A stretch of 64,000 nucleotides of DNA, from positions 62,001 through 126,000 of the forward strand of contig JAEYCB010000003.1 of NCBI GenBank assembly GCA_023404345.1, in the 5' to 3' direction. The position numbers were made by a program, and so were the translations under genes. The DNA is from Bacillota bacterium (GTDB lineage Bacteria; Bacillota; Clostridia; Christensenellales; Aristaeellaceae). Positions 33,401 to 40,988 of this stretch are shown piece after piece; within the stretch, counting starts at the first letter, position 1, and each line of letters starts with the position of its first letter. The notes below the pieces were generated by a model. That model was given only the letters and a program-made list of their open reading frames with translations, did not search any database and was not told where the DNA came from.

Positions 33401-34411
33401 CTACGATTCCCTGTCACGGACCGAAAAAGCGGTTAGTGAGGTTCGCTCCACCAGACGCGCATCCAAGGTAAGGCACGGGGACGGATGCTTTCCAGCGAGC
33501 ACATCAAGCAGCGTGCGCACGGTCAGCTCGCACTGCTGCTGCATTCGGTTGTCTACAGAGGCCAGCTCAGGCGTAGCACAACGACTGAGAATCGTATTGT
33601 TAAAGCCAATCATCGGTATCGGAGGCAATCCGGCAGACTGTATCGCCTTTGCCGCCCCGATAGCCAGCGAATCGTCAGCCGAAAGCACAGCATTGAATGA
33701 TACATGGTCCAGCAGCTGTCGCACTGTTTCCACCGTCTGCCCGAAGGAAGAGCCGCCCTCGTTGTGAATCTGGATTTCCATGGGGTCTGACCGGGTATAT
33801 AGCGCCATACCTTCCCGGTATCCGTCCAGTTTCATGTGGCCGCTATAAGTTTCCGAATCATACAAGTATAGTATGCGATCATGTCCCATTTCCGCCAGAC
33901 GGCGCACCATCTTGCAAGCGGCTCTTTTTTCATCGCACAGGGTACAAAACAGGTTGTCGCCTTCGATGCGCCCGTTAAGCAGAAACACTGGTATATGCCG
34001 GGCTGCATAGCAAAAGTCCTCCTGTTCCTGCTTCGTGCAGCTGCAGCCGATCACCACGGCTGCATCTACCTGCCGGTTGATGAGCGATACAAAATAAGCC
34101 CGCTTGGATTCATCGTTGCTGGCGGCGTCAATCAATAGAATTTCAAATCCGTTGGCGCGTAGCAGGCGGCTCAGCTCTGCCACGGGATAGGCATGGTTTC
34201 CGTCCGATATCACCGGGCAGATGATGCCGATGGTGTGACTGTGCTTGGTGTTTAGGCTGTGAGCCAGCGCGTTGGGGATGTATCCCTCTCGAATGATCAC
34301 TTCCTCCACCCGCTTGCGAACCGCCTCACTGACGGGGCCGGAGCGGTTGAGCACGCGTGATACCGTGGCGGTTGATACGCCAGCCATGCACGCCACATCA
34401 TAAATGTTCAT
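33401..34411 (-). CDS. LacI family transcriptional repressor
   Basis: The 336-residue protein has the LacI helix-turn-helix (IYDVACMAGVSTATVSRVLN, hinge PNALAHSL) and a periplasmic-binding-like sensor domain (TIGIICPVISDGNHAYPVAEL to the end). The sensor ligand should be a sugar or derivative. GGAGGAG precedes ATG 34411. Two copies of the TGNAANCGNTTNCA-type operator, one in its own promoter and one in the promoter of the cupin operon, show what it controls. It is divergent from that operon. Confidence 0.95.
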   Translation of the reverse strand: MNIYDVACMAGVSTATVSRVLNRSGPVSEAVRKRVEEVIIREGYIPNALAHSLNTKHSHTIGIICPVISDGNHAYPVAELSRLLRANGFEILLIDAASNDESKRAYFVSLINRQVDAAVVIGCSCTKQEQEDFCYAARHIPVFLLNGRIEGDNLFCTLCDEKRAACKMVRRLAEMGHDRILYLYDSETYSGHMKLDGYREGMALYTRSDPMEIQIHNEGGSSFGQTVETVRQLLDHVSFNAVLSADDSLAIGAAKAIQSAGLPPIPMIGFNNTILSRCATPELASVDNRMQQQCELTVRTLLDVLAGKHPSPCLTLDARLVERTSLTAFSVRDRES

Positions 34412-34437
34412 GTTTGCTCCTCCTTCCGCTTTCCAGA

Positions 34438-34467
34438 AGTGTAAGCGATTTCACCACTTCTTGTCAA
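34438..34467 (-). promoter_or_regulatory. Promoter of lacI-type gene with built-in operator
   Basis: Minus-strand TTGACA (34462-34467) and TACACT (34438-34443) are 18 bases apart. The operator dyad TGTAAGCGATTTCA (34440-34453) lies between and over the -10, and an outer AGAAGTG/CACTTCT repeat (34435-34441, 34455-34461) frames it. This points to autorepression. Confidence 0.8.
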
Positions 34468-34545
34468 GCACCAAGATGCACAGTGGACGATTTTGAGGTT
34501 CAAAGAGGCTAATATTGCACTCTTTCGCTTTCTGCATTAAACAAA

Positions 34546-34603
34546 TTGACAATTTTCCCGCCAGCATGACATAATAAACGCGAAAAAGTTGAAACCGGTT
34601 ACA
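34546..34603 (+). promoter_or_regulatory. Promoter and LacI-type operator of the cupin operon
   Basis: TTGACA (34546-34551) and CATAAT (34570-34575) are 18 bases apart. The operator dyad TGAAACCGGTTACA (34590-34603) lies about 15 bases past the -10, where bound repressor blocks transcription. It shares the TGNAANCGNTTNCA pattern with the operator in the regulator's own promoter. Confidence 0.85.
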
Positions 34604-34649
34604 CAGTGCCGGCATCGTTCAAAATCGATTAACAGGGAGGATCAACGAA

Positions 34650-35414
34650 ATGGAAAAATTCTACATTTCCCGCAATGAGGATGTCAAAAAGGAATTTGAC
34701 GCCAACGGTTTCTCCTGTACCGAACTGCTGCCCGGTACATACGAGGGAGGAATTCGCAACTACAAGTGCTTCCTTAAGCCCGGATGTGAGATCTCTCCCA
34801 CGCTGTACGCTGACAAGACCGTTCTGTTCTTCTTTGGTCAGGGGGGCGGTTACATCCGCGACGCAGAAGCAGCCTACAACATCACCGAGCTTAGCTTCTA
34901 TGCCCCCAAGTTTGACCAATGCCCCTATACCATTCATGCGGTTGATGAAATGGAATTTGTGATGAGCATTGTTGACCTGAACGAATGGGACCGCAAAATC
35001 ATCGCTGAAAACCACATCTACCTGCCCTTCTTCCGTAAGCACAGCGACTGCACCCGCTATGTTCAGGACTGCAAAGGCCCCAACACAGAGGCACGCAACG
35101 TGCTGGGCTGCAAGCAGCTGGGCCGCATCATGGTGGGCACCACCCGTGCCGTAGGCGAGGGCACCACGGAAGAAGGTCATCCCGCAGTGCATCAGTGGAA
35201 TTATTGTGTAGGCGCTTCGGACTTCCATATTTCTGTAGATCATTGCGAGCCCCTGCCCCATAAGGCAGGAGAGTGGAGCTTTATCCCCGCGGGCCCTGAT
35301 CATGACCTGGTAGCTGACCCCGGTAAGGAGGTATTTTACGTCTGGTACGAGCATTTTGCTCGTGAAAAGGATTTTGACGTCAAGGTGCTTCCCGGACAGA
35401 AGCTGCCTGAATAA
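34650..35414 (+). CDS. Bicupin-like protein, single module
   Basis: The 254-residue protein is one ~250-residue module repeated twice more in the next gene. It appears to hold two cupin-like halves. The C-terminal half has GHPAVHQWNY (His 177, His 181) and the second cupin motif GEWSFIPAGPDHDL (Gly 207, Pro 213, His 218). The N-terminal half (about 35-110) has the fold rhythm but no clear metal ligands. GGGAGG precedes ATG 34650. I recognise no named family; the context (LacI regulation, sugar epimerase, sugar importer) suggests isomerisation or binding of a sugar or sugar acid. Confidence 0.8.
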   Translation: MEKFYISRNEDVKKEFDANGFSCTELLPGTYEGGIRNYKCFLKPGCEISPTLYADKTVLFFFGQGGGYIRDAEAAYNITELSFYAPKFDQCPYTIHAVDEMEFVMSIVDLNEWDRKIIAENHIYLPFFRKHSDCTRYVQDCKGPNTEARNVLGCKQLGRIMVGTTRAVGEGTTEEGHPAVHQWNYCVGASDFHISVDHCEPLPHKAGEWSFIPAGPDHDLVADPGKEVFYVWYEHFAREKDFDVKVLPGQKLPE

Positions 35415-35444
35415 CAGCGGCTCGAAAATAGGAGGAATTGAAAC

Positions 35445-36980
35445 ATGAGTTTCTATGTGGCCCGTAACGAGGATATCAGGGTGGAATACAATGCCGATGG
35501 CTTTGCACGCACAGAGCTGTTGCCCGGCACCTATGACGGTGGTGTGCGCAACTACAAGTGCTTTCTGAAGGCTGGCTGTCAGGTTAAACCGGAATGCTAT
35601 GCCGACAAGCTGGTGCTGCTGTTTTTCGGCAAGGGCGAAGGCTATGTGGCGGATACTTCGGCGGCCCATGCCATCAGGGAGCTTAGCTTCTATGCTCCCC
35701 ACTTCGACAAAGCCCCCTATCGGGTGCAGGCCTTTACGGATATGGAATTTGTAATGGCTGTGATCGACATGTCAGAAGGGGATTGGGAAGACTATGCTGC
35801 CTCCCATGCTCGCCTCCCCTTCTTCATCAGCTTGAGCCAGTGTGTAAAATACGATCAGGACTGCAAGGGTCCCAACACCACATCCTGGCACGTGCTCAAC
35901 GCCAAACAGCTTGGTCACGTGATGGTAGGCGTGGTGCGCGCCGTGGGCGGAGGCACCATAGAAAAGGGTCATCCTGCCGTGCATCAGTGGAATTATTGCA
36001 TCGGAGATGCTGACTTTGACATGACCGTGGACGGACAGACGGTCAGCCACAAAGGCGGCGAGTGGAGCTTCATCCCCGCGGGACTGGACCACAGCCTGGT
36101 GGCAAAGCCCGGCAAGGAAGTTTTCTACGTGTGGTTTGAGAAGTTCACCCGCGACGACCGCGCTTTCGTGCTCAAGCCCATGCCCCGCAAGCTCCTCCCC
36201 GCCCCCGCTCCTGCCAAGTTCTACGTGGCGCATGACGCGGACATGAAAAAGGAGTTTGACGAAAACGGCTTCGCCATGTGTGAGCTGTTGCCCGGCACCT
36301 ATGCCGGCGGCGTGCACAACTACAAATGCTGGCTCAAAGCGGGCTGCTGCGTATCGCCGGAGATGCGCGCAGACGAAACCGTGCTATTGATGTTTGGCAA
36401 GGGGCGCGGCTATGTGTCTTCCGCAAAGCATCTGTTCAACGTGGTTGAACCGGCCTTCTATGCGCCGGACTTCGACCGCGAACCCTATACCGTACACGCC
36501 CTGGAGGACATGGAATTCATCTACAGCGTGGTGGAGCGCAACGAATACGACAAAGCCCTTTATGACGCCTGTCATGTTCGTCTGCCCTTCTTCCGGCTCT
36601 ACAGTGAGGGCAGCGTGTACGACCAGGATTGCAAAGGTCCCAACACCACCTCTTGGTCTATTTTGGGTGCAAAGCAACTTGGACGCATCATGATAGGCGT
36701 GGTACGCGCCGTGGGCGAAGGCACCGTTGAAGCCGGCCATCCCAAGGTGGAACAATGGAACTATTGCCTTGGCGATGCCGATTTTACCCTGAAAGTGGAT
36801 GATCAGCCCGCAGTGCCCCACAAGGGCGGCGACTGGAGCTATGTCCCTGCCGGTTGGGACCATTCGTTGGTTGCGGAGCCTGGCAAGGAAGTGTTCTACG
36901 TGTGGTACGAACATTACACGCGTGAAAAGGACTTCTGTGTGGCACTGGCGGCTGGCGACGACGCTTCCGTCTACGACTGA
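35445..36980 (+). CDS. Tandem bicupin-like protein, two modules
   Basis: The 511-residue protein is two copies (about 1-248 and 258-511) of the module in the preceding gene, joined by a Pro/Ala linker (LPAPAPA, 251-257). Each copy repeats F/YVA..D, ELLPGTY.GGV.NYKC, LPFF, DCKGPNT and G(E/D)WS(F/Y)(I/V)PAG.DH. In the first copy His 176 and His 180 (GHPAVHQWNY) are kept. In the second copy the position reads GHPKVEQWNY, with Glu replacing the second His. The second copy may therefore be catalytically different or structural. AGGAGG precedes ATG 35445. Confidence 0.82.
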   Translation: MSFYVARNEDIRVEYNADGFARTELLPGTYDGGVRNYKCFLKAGCQVKPECYADKLVLLFFGKGEGYVADTSAAHAIRELSFYAPHFDKAPYRVQAFTDMEFVMAVIDMSEGDWEDYAASHARLPFFISLSQCVKYDQDCKGPNTTSWHVLNAKQLGHVMVGVVRAVGGGTIEKGHPAVHQWNYCIGDADFDMTVDGQTVSHKGGEWSFIPAGLDHSLVAKPGKEVFYVWFEKFTRDDRAFVLKPMPRKLLPAPAPAKFYVAHDADMKKEFDENGFAMCELLPGTYAGGVHNYKCWLKAGCCVSPEMRADETVLLMFGKGRGYVSSAKHLFNVVEPAFYAPDFDREPYTVHALEDMEFIYSVVERNEYDKALYDACHVRLPFFRLYSEGSVYDQDCKGPNTTSWSILGAKQLGRIMIGVVRAVGEGTVEAGHPKVEQWNYCLGDADFTLKVDDQPAVPHKGGDWSYVPAGWDHSLVAEPGKEVFYVWYEHYTREKDFCVALAAGDDASVYD

Positions 36981-36993
36981 ACTTTGTTCTAAC

Positions 36994-37043
36994 GGACGGG
37001 GGTCCAGAGCGGGTAAAAAACCGCCCGGACCCCCGTCCCTTTT
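36994..37043 (+). terminator. Strong terminator between the cupin genes and the isomerase gene
   Basis: GGACGGGGGTCC (36994-37005) pairs perfectly with GGACCCCCGTCC (37027-37038), with an inner GCGGGT-A-ACCGC stem, followed by TTTT. It lies 28 bases before the next start, so it may limit rather than end transcription into it. Confidence 0.9.
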
Positions 37044-37070
37044 AGCGCAGGCAAATGAGGAGATTAAAAG

Positions 37071-37895
37071 ATGCTGATTGCCGCAACGGGCGCGCTGGAG
37101 GCAGGACCGGACAGCCCGATTCTCTACCGGGGTTCTTTTGAAACAATGCTGCCGCAGATTCGGCAGGACGGTTTTGAAGCAGTGGAGCTTCATCTGCTGG
37201 ACTCGCGTCAGCTGGATCTGGAGGCGCTGTGGCGGCTTCTGGAAGAAAACCACCTGCGTCTTACCTCCGTGGGTACCGGTTCGGCTTATGCCGCACGCGG
37301 CTATAACCTTGTCGACCGCGACGAGAACGTGCGGCGTGAAACCATCCTTCATCTGGAGGCGCACATGCGCACGCTGGGTCCCTCGCATGGAGTGGTGATC
37401 GTAGGGTTGCTGGCCGGCAGGCTCTGCGACTGCGGCGTAACCCTCAAGGTACAGCGGGAGCGTCTGGCTGATAGCTTGCGCCGTTTGGACGATTTGGCCG
37501 GGCGACATGGCGTGACGGTCGGACTGGAGATGATGAACCGGTATGAATGCGATTTCCTTTATACCATTGAGGAGGGCATGGCTTTCTTAGATGAGGTGGA
37601 CGGTCTTACACACACGGCCCTGCACATCGACTCAGTCTCCATGAATGTCAGCGAGCGCGATATCGGCGCAGCTATCCGCGCGGGTCGGGGACGCATCTGT
37701 CACGTCCACCTGGCCGATAACGATCGCTGGTATCCCGGCCACGGGCATTACGATTTCCGTGAGACGCTGCGCGCACTGAAAGAAATCGGCTATGACGGCG
37801 CTCTGGCGCTGGAAGAAAAGCGCTATCCTGATACGGCCACCGCCGCCCGGCATAGCCTGAACTACCTGCACGCACTGCTGGAAGCGCTTGACTGA
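37071..37895 (+). CDS. Sugar phosphate isomerase/epimerase (TIM barrel, AP endonuclease 2-like)
   Basis: The 274-residue protein is a xylose-isomerase-like barrel: DGFEAVELHLLDSRQLDLE, VGLEMMNRYE with a metal Glu, HTALHIDSVSMN, the metal region HVHLADNDRWYPGHGHYDF, and GALALEEKRYPD with the closing Glu. Such enzymes invert C3 of ketoses or isomerise sugar acids. GAGGAG precedes ATG 37071. It follows the cupin genes and is probably part of the same pathway, though a strong terminator intervenes. Confidence 0.9.
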   Translation: MLIAATGALEAGPDSPILYRGSFETMLPQIRQDGFEAVELHLLDSRQLDLEALWRLLEENHLRLTSVGTGSAYAARGYNLVDRDENVRRETILHLEAHMRTLGPSHGVVIVGLLAGRLCDCGVTLKVQRERLADSLRRLDDLAGRHGVTVGLEMMNRYECDFLYTIEEGMAFLDEVDGLTHTALHIDSVSMNVSERDIGAAIRAGRGRICHVHLADNDRWYPGHGHYDFRETLRALKEIGYDGALALEEKRYPDTATAARHSLNYLHALLEALD

Positions 37896-37926
37896 CGCTT
37901 ACGCGGTAGAATCCGGAGGGAATGGC

Positions 37927-39291
37927 ATGAACAATTCCGCGTCAAAACGGATCACGGATATGACGCAGGGCAACGCGCTGGGCTTGATTCTGCGCTTCGG
38001 CATTCCACTGATTGCCGCAAATACACTGCAGCAGGTATATTCCATGGTGGATACCGTTATTTTGGGCCGTTGCGATGGTGTAACGGGTCTGGCTGTGCTG
38101 GGCACCTGCTCATGGCCTATGTGGCTGTTGGTTGGCTATATGACCAATTTTTCACAGGCTGGGTCACTGGTGTTGGCTCGACGCTTCGGAGCGGGCCGTG
38201 TGGAGGATCTAAAGCAGGCGGCCGGCAATATCTATGTGCTGGCCGTTCTGCTGGGCCTGGTAATGACGATGGTATACCAGGCTGCGGCCCGTCCGATGCT
38301 AGTAATGCAGAGCACGCCCAGCCAGGTGCTGGATGAAGCGATTCTCTACCTGCGCATCAACGGCGGCGGGCTGTTTGCCTTACTGGCCTACAATGTGTAT
38401 GCGGCCTTTCTGCGCGCCGTAGGCGACAGTCAGACGCCGTTGTATGCCATCCTGGCGGCCACGCTGGTTAATTTGGGGCTGGATGTATGGTTTGTGGCGG
38501 GGTTGGGCTGGGGAGCCCCTGGCGCAGCAGCGGCAACCGTAATGGCGCAGGCCGCTTCGGCGCTGGTTTGTTTTCTGCGCGTGCGTCAGTATGCGCTGCT
38601 GCGTGTGCAGCGCGCGCATTTTCGTCTGCATGCTCCCGTGATACGGGAATTTGTGGGCCTTAGCATCCCCATGCTGCTGCAGAGCTTTGTTATTGCCGCC
38701 GGAGGTTTTTTCGTGCAGACGTATGTCAACGGCTATGGCGCGGCCTTTGCAGCCGGCATGAGCGCTACGGGCAAAGTATTTGGCCTGCTGGAAACCGCGG
38801 CCATCGCGTTGGCGCAGGCCGTGGCGACATTTGTCAGCCAGAACTATGGCGCAGGCCGCTTTGAGCGCATCCGTCAGGGCGTAAGGCTGTCCGTCTTGGT
38901 ATCGCTGGGCATCGCCACGGTTCTGGCGTGCGCCATGTTCCTGTGGGGCAGGCCGCTTTTGCAGCTGTTCGTTGCCCCGGAAGCGATGGACACCGCCTGG
39001 GAACTGTTGGTGGTCATGAGTGCGGGGTTATGGATAATGTATCCCATGTACTCGCTGCGACAGGGGCTACAGGCATTGAGCAATGCAGCTGTGCCGCTGG
39101 CGGCAGCCGTGGTTCAGCTGCTGGCGCGTGTCGCCGTAACCCTTTGCCTGCCCGCCCTTATTGGTCGGGCCGGCATGTACTATCCGACGGTGGTAGCCTG
39201 GGCAACCTCCCTTGTGCTGATCGGCGGAGTATTCCCCGGTTGGCTGGAGCATTGCCAGCACCGTGCAGCCATGCGCAACAAGAAGGCGTGA
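37927..39291 (+). CDS. MATE family efflux transporter
   Basis: ATG 37927 (454 residues) follows GGAGG; the longer frame starts inside the previous gene. The protein has about twelve membrane helices and the MATE start (GNALGLILRFGIPLIAANTLQQ, then VDTVILGR) with a repeated second half (VRLSVLVSLGIATVLACAMF). It exports a small cation or toxic compound using a Na+ or H+ gradient. Its position inside a carbohydrate island is unusual; it may remove an overflow metabolite of the same pathway. Confidence 0.93.
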   Translation: MNNSASKRITDMTQGNALGLILRFGIPLIAANTLQQVYSMVDTVILGRCDGVTGLAVLGTCSWPMWLLVGYMTNFSQAGSLVLARRFGAGRVEDLKQAAGNIYVLAVLLGLVMTMVYQAAARPMLVMQSTPSQVLDEAILYLRINGGGLFALLAYNVYAAFLRAVGDSQTPLYAILAATLVNLGLDVWFVAGLGWGAPGAAAATVMAQAASALVCFLRVRQYALLRVQRAHFRLHAPVIREFVGLSIPMLLQSFVIAAGGFFVQTYVNGYGAAFAAGMSATGKVFGLLETAAIALAQAVATFVSQNYGAGRFERIRQGVRLSVLVSLGIATVLACAMFLWGRPLLQLFVAPEAMDTAWELLVVMSAGLWIMYPMYSLRQGLQALSNAAVPLAAAVVQLLARVAVTLCLPALIGRAGMYYPTVVAWATSLVLIGGVFPGWLEHCQHRAAMRNKKA

Positions 39292-39371
39292 ACCTGGAAG
39301 CGCTGCCATCCGCTGCGTTTTCCACCCCTGCGAAAGGCATCTTCTCCCTTGTCCCCAAAGCGCCGGGGCAT

Positions 39372-40988
39372 TCAGCGCGCCTGTTCCGTTTCCTCCACCT
39401 GAAGCATAGCGCGGTATTCGCTTGGCGTTACGTGCGTAAATTCTTTAAACTGCCTGGTAAAATATTTTTCGTCGCTGTAACCGGTCATATAGGCGATGGT
39501 GCGTATCTTCAGCGAAGGGTCCCGCATCAGTTGCTCGGCGTGGGTTATGCGCAGCCTGTTGAGATACGAAACCATGCCTTCGCCAAAAATCTGCTTGAAT
39601 TTGCGGCTCAGATAATCGCGATTGAGGTGGAACATCCGCGCATATTCCGCCTGGTTAAACGCCTGGTCATAATTGAGCTCCATGTAGAATGCAATGAGCT
39701 TGAACACCTCCGTATCCGTGCACAGCTGAGAAACGCGCGCGGCAAACAGACGCAGGCTACGGCTGATCACTGCCATCATCATCTGTGCGGAGAAGGCATA
39801 GTATTCATCCAGAAAATCCATATAACTTACCCGTTCCGCTGTTCCGTCATACGCAAAGCCGGGAAAGTATTCCTTCAGGCGTGCGCTCCATCGCACGGTC
39901 ATGGCGTTGTAGCAGCGAATCAACGAACGTATGCGTCCCAGCGGCATAAAATCCCTCGCCAACGCCAAGCTGAGCCAGCGCTCTGCCTCCTCCAAAAGCC
40001 CCTGTGTGTCCTGCACAACGATCAACGAAAGCAGATGGCGTTCCAGACCTTCCGGCTCGCATCTCTCCTGAAAAGAAAACGCCATTGTTACGGTTTCCTT
40101 TTGCAAAAGCTCAGGGGCCACATAGCAATCATCGCCAAAAAAGCAGGCCCGTGCCTTTTCAAATCCATCGGCAAACGATTGCGGAAAAGCGGCGTCTGTT
40201 ACACAGCCCATATGAAAAGCAAAGGCCGTGGAAGAAAATACGCTCCCAGCGATCGCCTCTATCTGATGCAGATGCTCGCCTGCATCATCCAGCAGCATGA
40301 GCAGATGCTCGTGCTGGGAACTAAATTTATCCAGGAACTGGCCGCATCTGTGCAGGGATAGATAGCTCCTTGCTTTTTCCTCAAACTGATTCAGCCGGGT
40401 GCGAAACCGTGCGCTGCGCATGGGCAGATAGTGTGTATCGTAATATAGCAGGGTGCAGCGCCGCGCGGCAGCAAACTGGTCGTCCAGGCTGGAAAGCTCG
40501 CTATAAGCGCTTTCAGCCTGTGCGGGTACCAGCATTTTTCGCAGCTGGGTACGAATGTATTGCAGGGAAAGGCTCATGTTCATCGTGACCTCATGTTCAG
40601 GTGCCGTCGTGCTAGGAGGGGCCAGGCGGCGGATCGCCTTTTCAAGCGACGCCACCAGCGCCTTGCTTTCCACCGGTTTCAACAGATAATCCACTGCGCC
40701 GTTGAGAAGCATGGTGCGAACATATTCGTAATCCGCATGACCGGATATGGCGATTACCTGCGTAGGCAGACGACGGTTGACAATAAAAGCGAGCAAATTC
40801 ATCCCCGTCTGGTTGTGCAAAATGATATCCACAATGGCAATTTCCGGGCGCTCTTTTTCCAGCAGGATTTTGGATTCCGCAGCCGTTTGTGCAGAGAGAA
40901 TTTCCGTTATGCCCAGTTGTTTGGCGGGAATCAGGCAACGAATGGTTGTAAGGACGTGTTTTTCATCGTCCACAATCAGCAGCTTCAA
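39372..40988 (-). CDS. AraC-type response regulator (YesN-like)
   Basis: The start is TTG 40988: AAGGAGG lies nine bases upstream, and the TTG overlaps the kinase stop. The 538-residue protein has a receiver domain (phosphorylation Asp 54 in AIVDIILHN; LLKPVES), a long middle region and a C-terminal AraC double helix-turn-helix (FHLNRDYLSRKFKQIFG; TIAYMTGYSDEKYFTRQFKE). This is the YesN class, which partners YesM kinases and activates sugar ABC importers. The importer on the other strand is the probable target. Confidence 0.94.
   Translation of the reverse strand: MKLLIVDDEKHVLTTIRCLIPAKQLGITEILSAQTAAESKILLEKERPEIAIVDIILHNQTGMNLLAFIVNRRLPTQVIAISGHADYEYVRTMLLNGAVDYLLKPVESKALVASLEKAIRRLAPPSTTAPEHEVTMNMSLSLQYIRTQLRKMLVPAQAESAYSELSSLDDQFAAARRCTLLYYDTHYLPMRSARFRTRLNQFEEKARSYLSLHRCGQFLDKFSSQHEHLLMLLDDAGEHLHQIEAIAGSVFSSTAFAFHMGCVTDAAFPQSFADGFEKARACFFGDDCYVAPELLQKETVTMAFSFQERCEPEGLERHLLSLIVVQDTQGLLEEAERWLSLALARDFMPLGRIRSLIRCYNAMTVRWSARLKEYFPGFAYDGTAERVSYMDFLDEYYAFSAQMMMAVISRSLRLFAARVSQLCTDTEVFKLIAFYMELNYDQAFNQAEYARMFHLNRDYLSRKFKQIFGEGMVSYLNRLRITHAEQLMRDPSLKIRTIAYMTGYSDEKYFTRQFKEFTHVTPSEYRAMLQVEETEQAR

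Noticed and set aside
34438..34603. Riboswitch upstream of the cupin genes
   Set aside because: The leader is short (about 60 bases) and fully explained by promoter, LacI operator and ribosome binding site.
37071..37895. Naming the epimerase as a specific enzyme such as tagatose epimerase or IolE
   Set aside because: Only the general metal-site pattern is visible; substrate-specific residues cannot be assigned.
38928..40361. 477-codon plus-strand frame overlapping the MATE and response-regulator genes
   Set aside because: It crosses two real genes in the wrong frame or strand and carries no domain.
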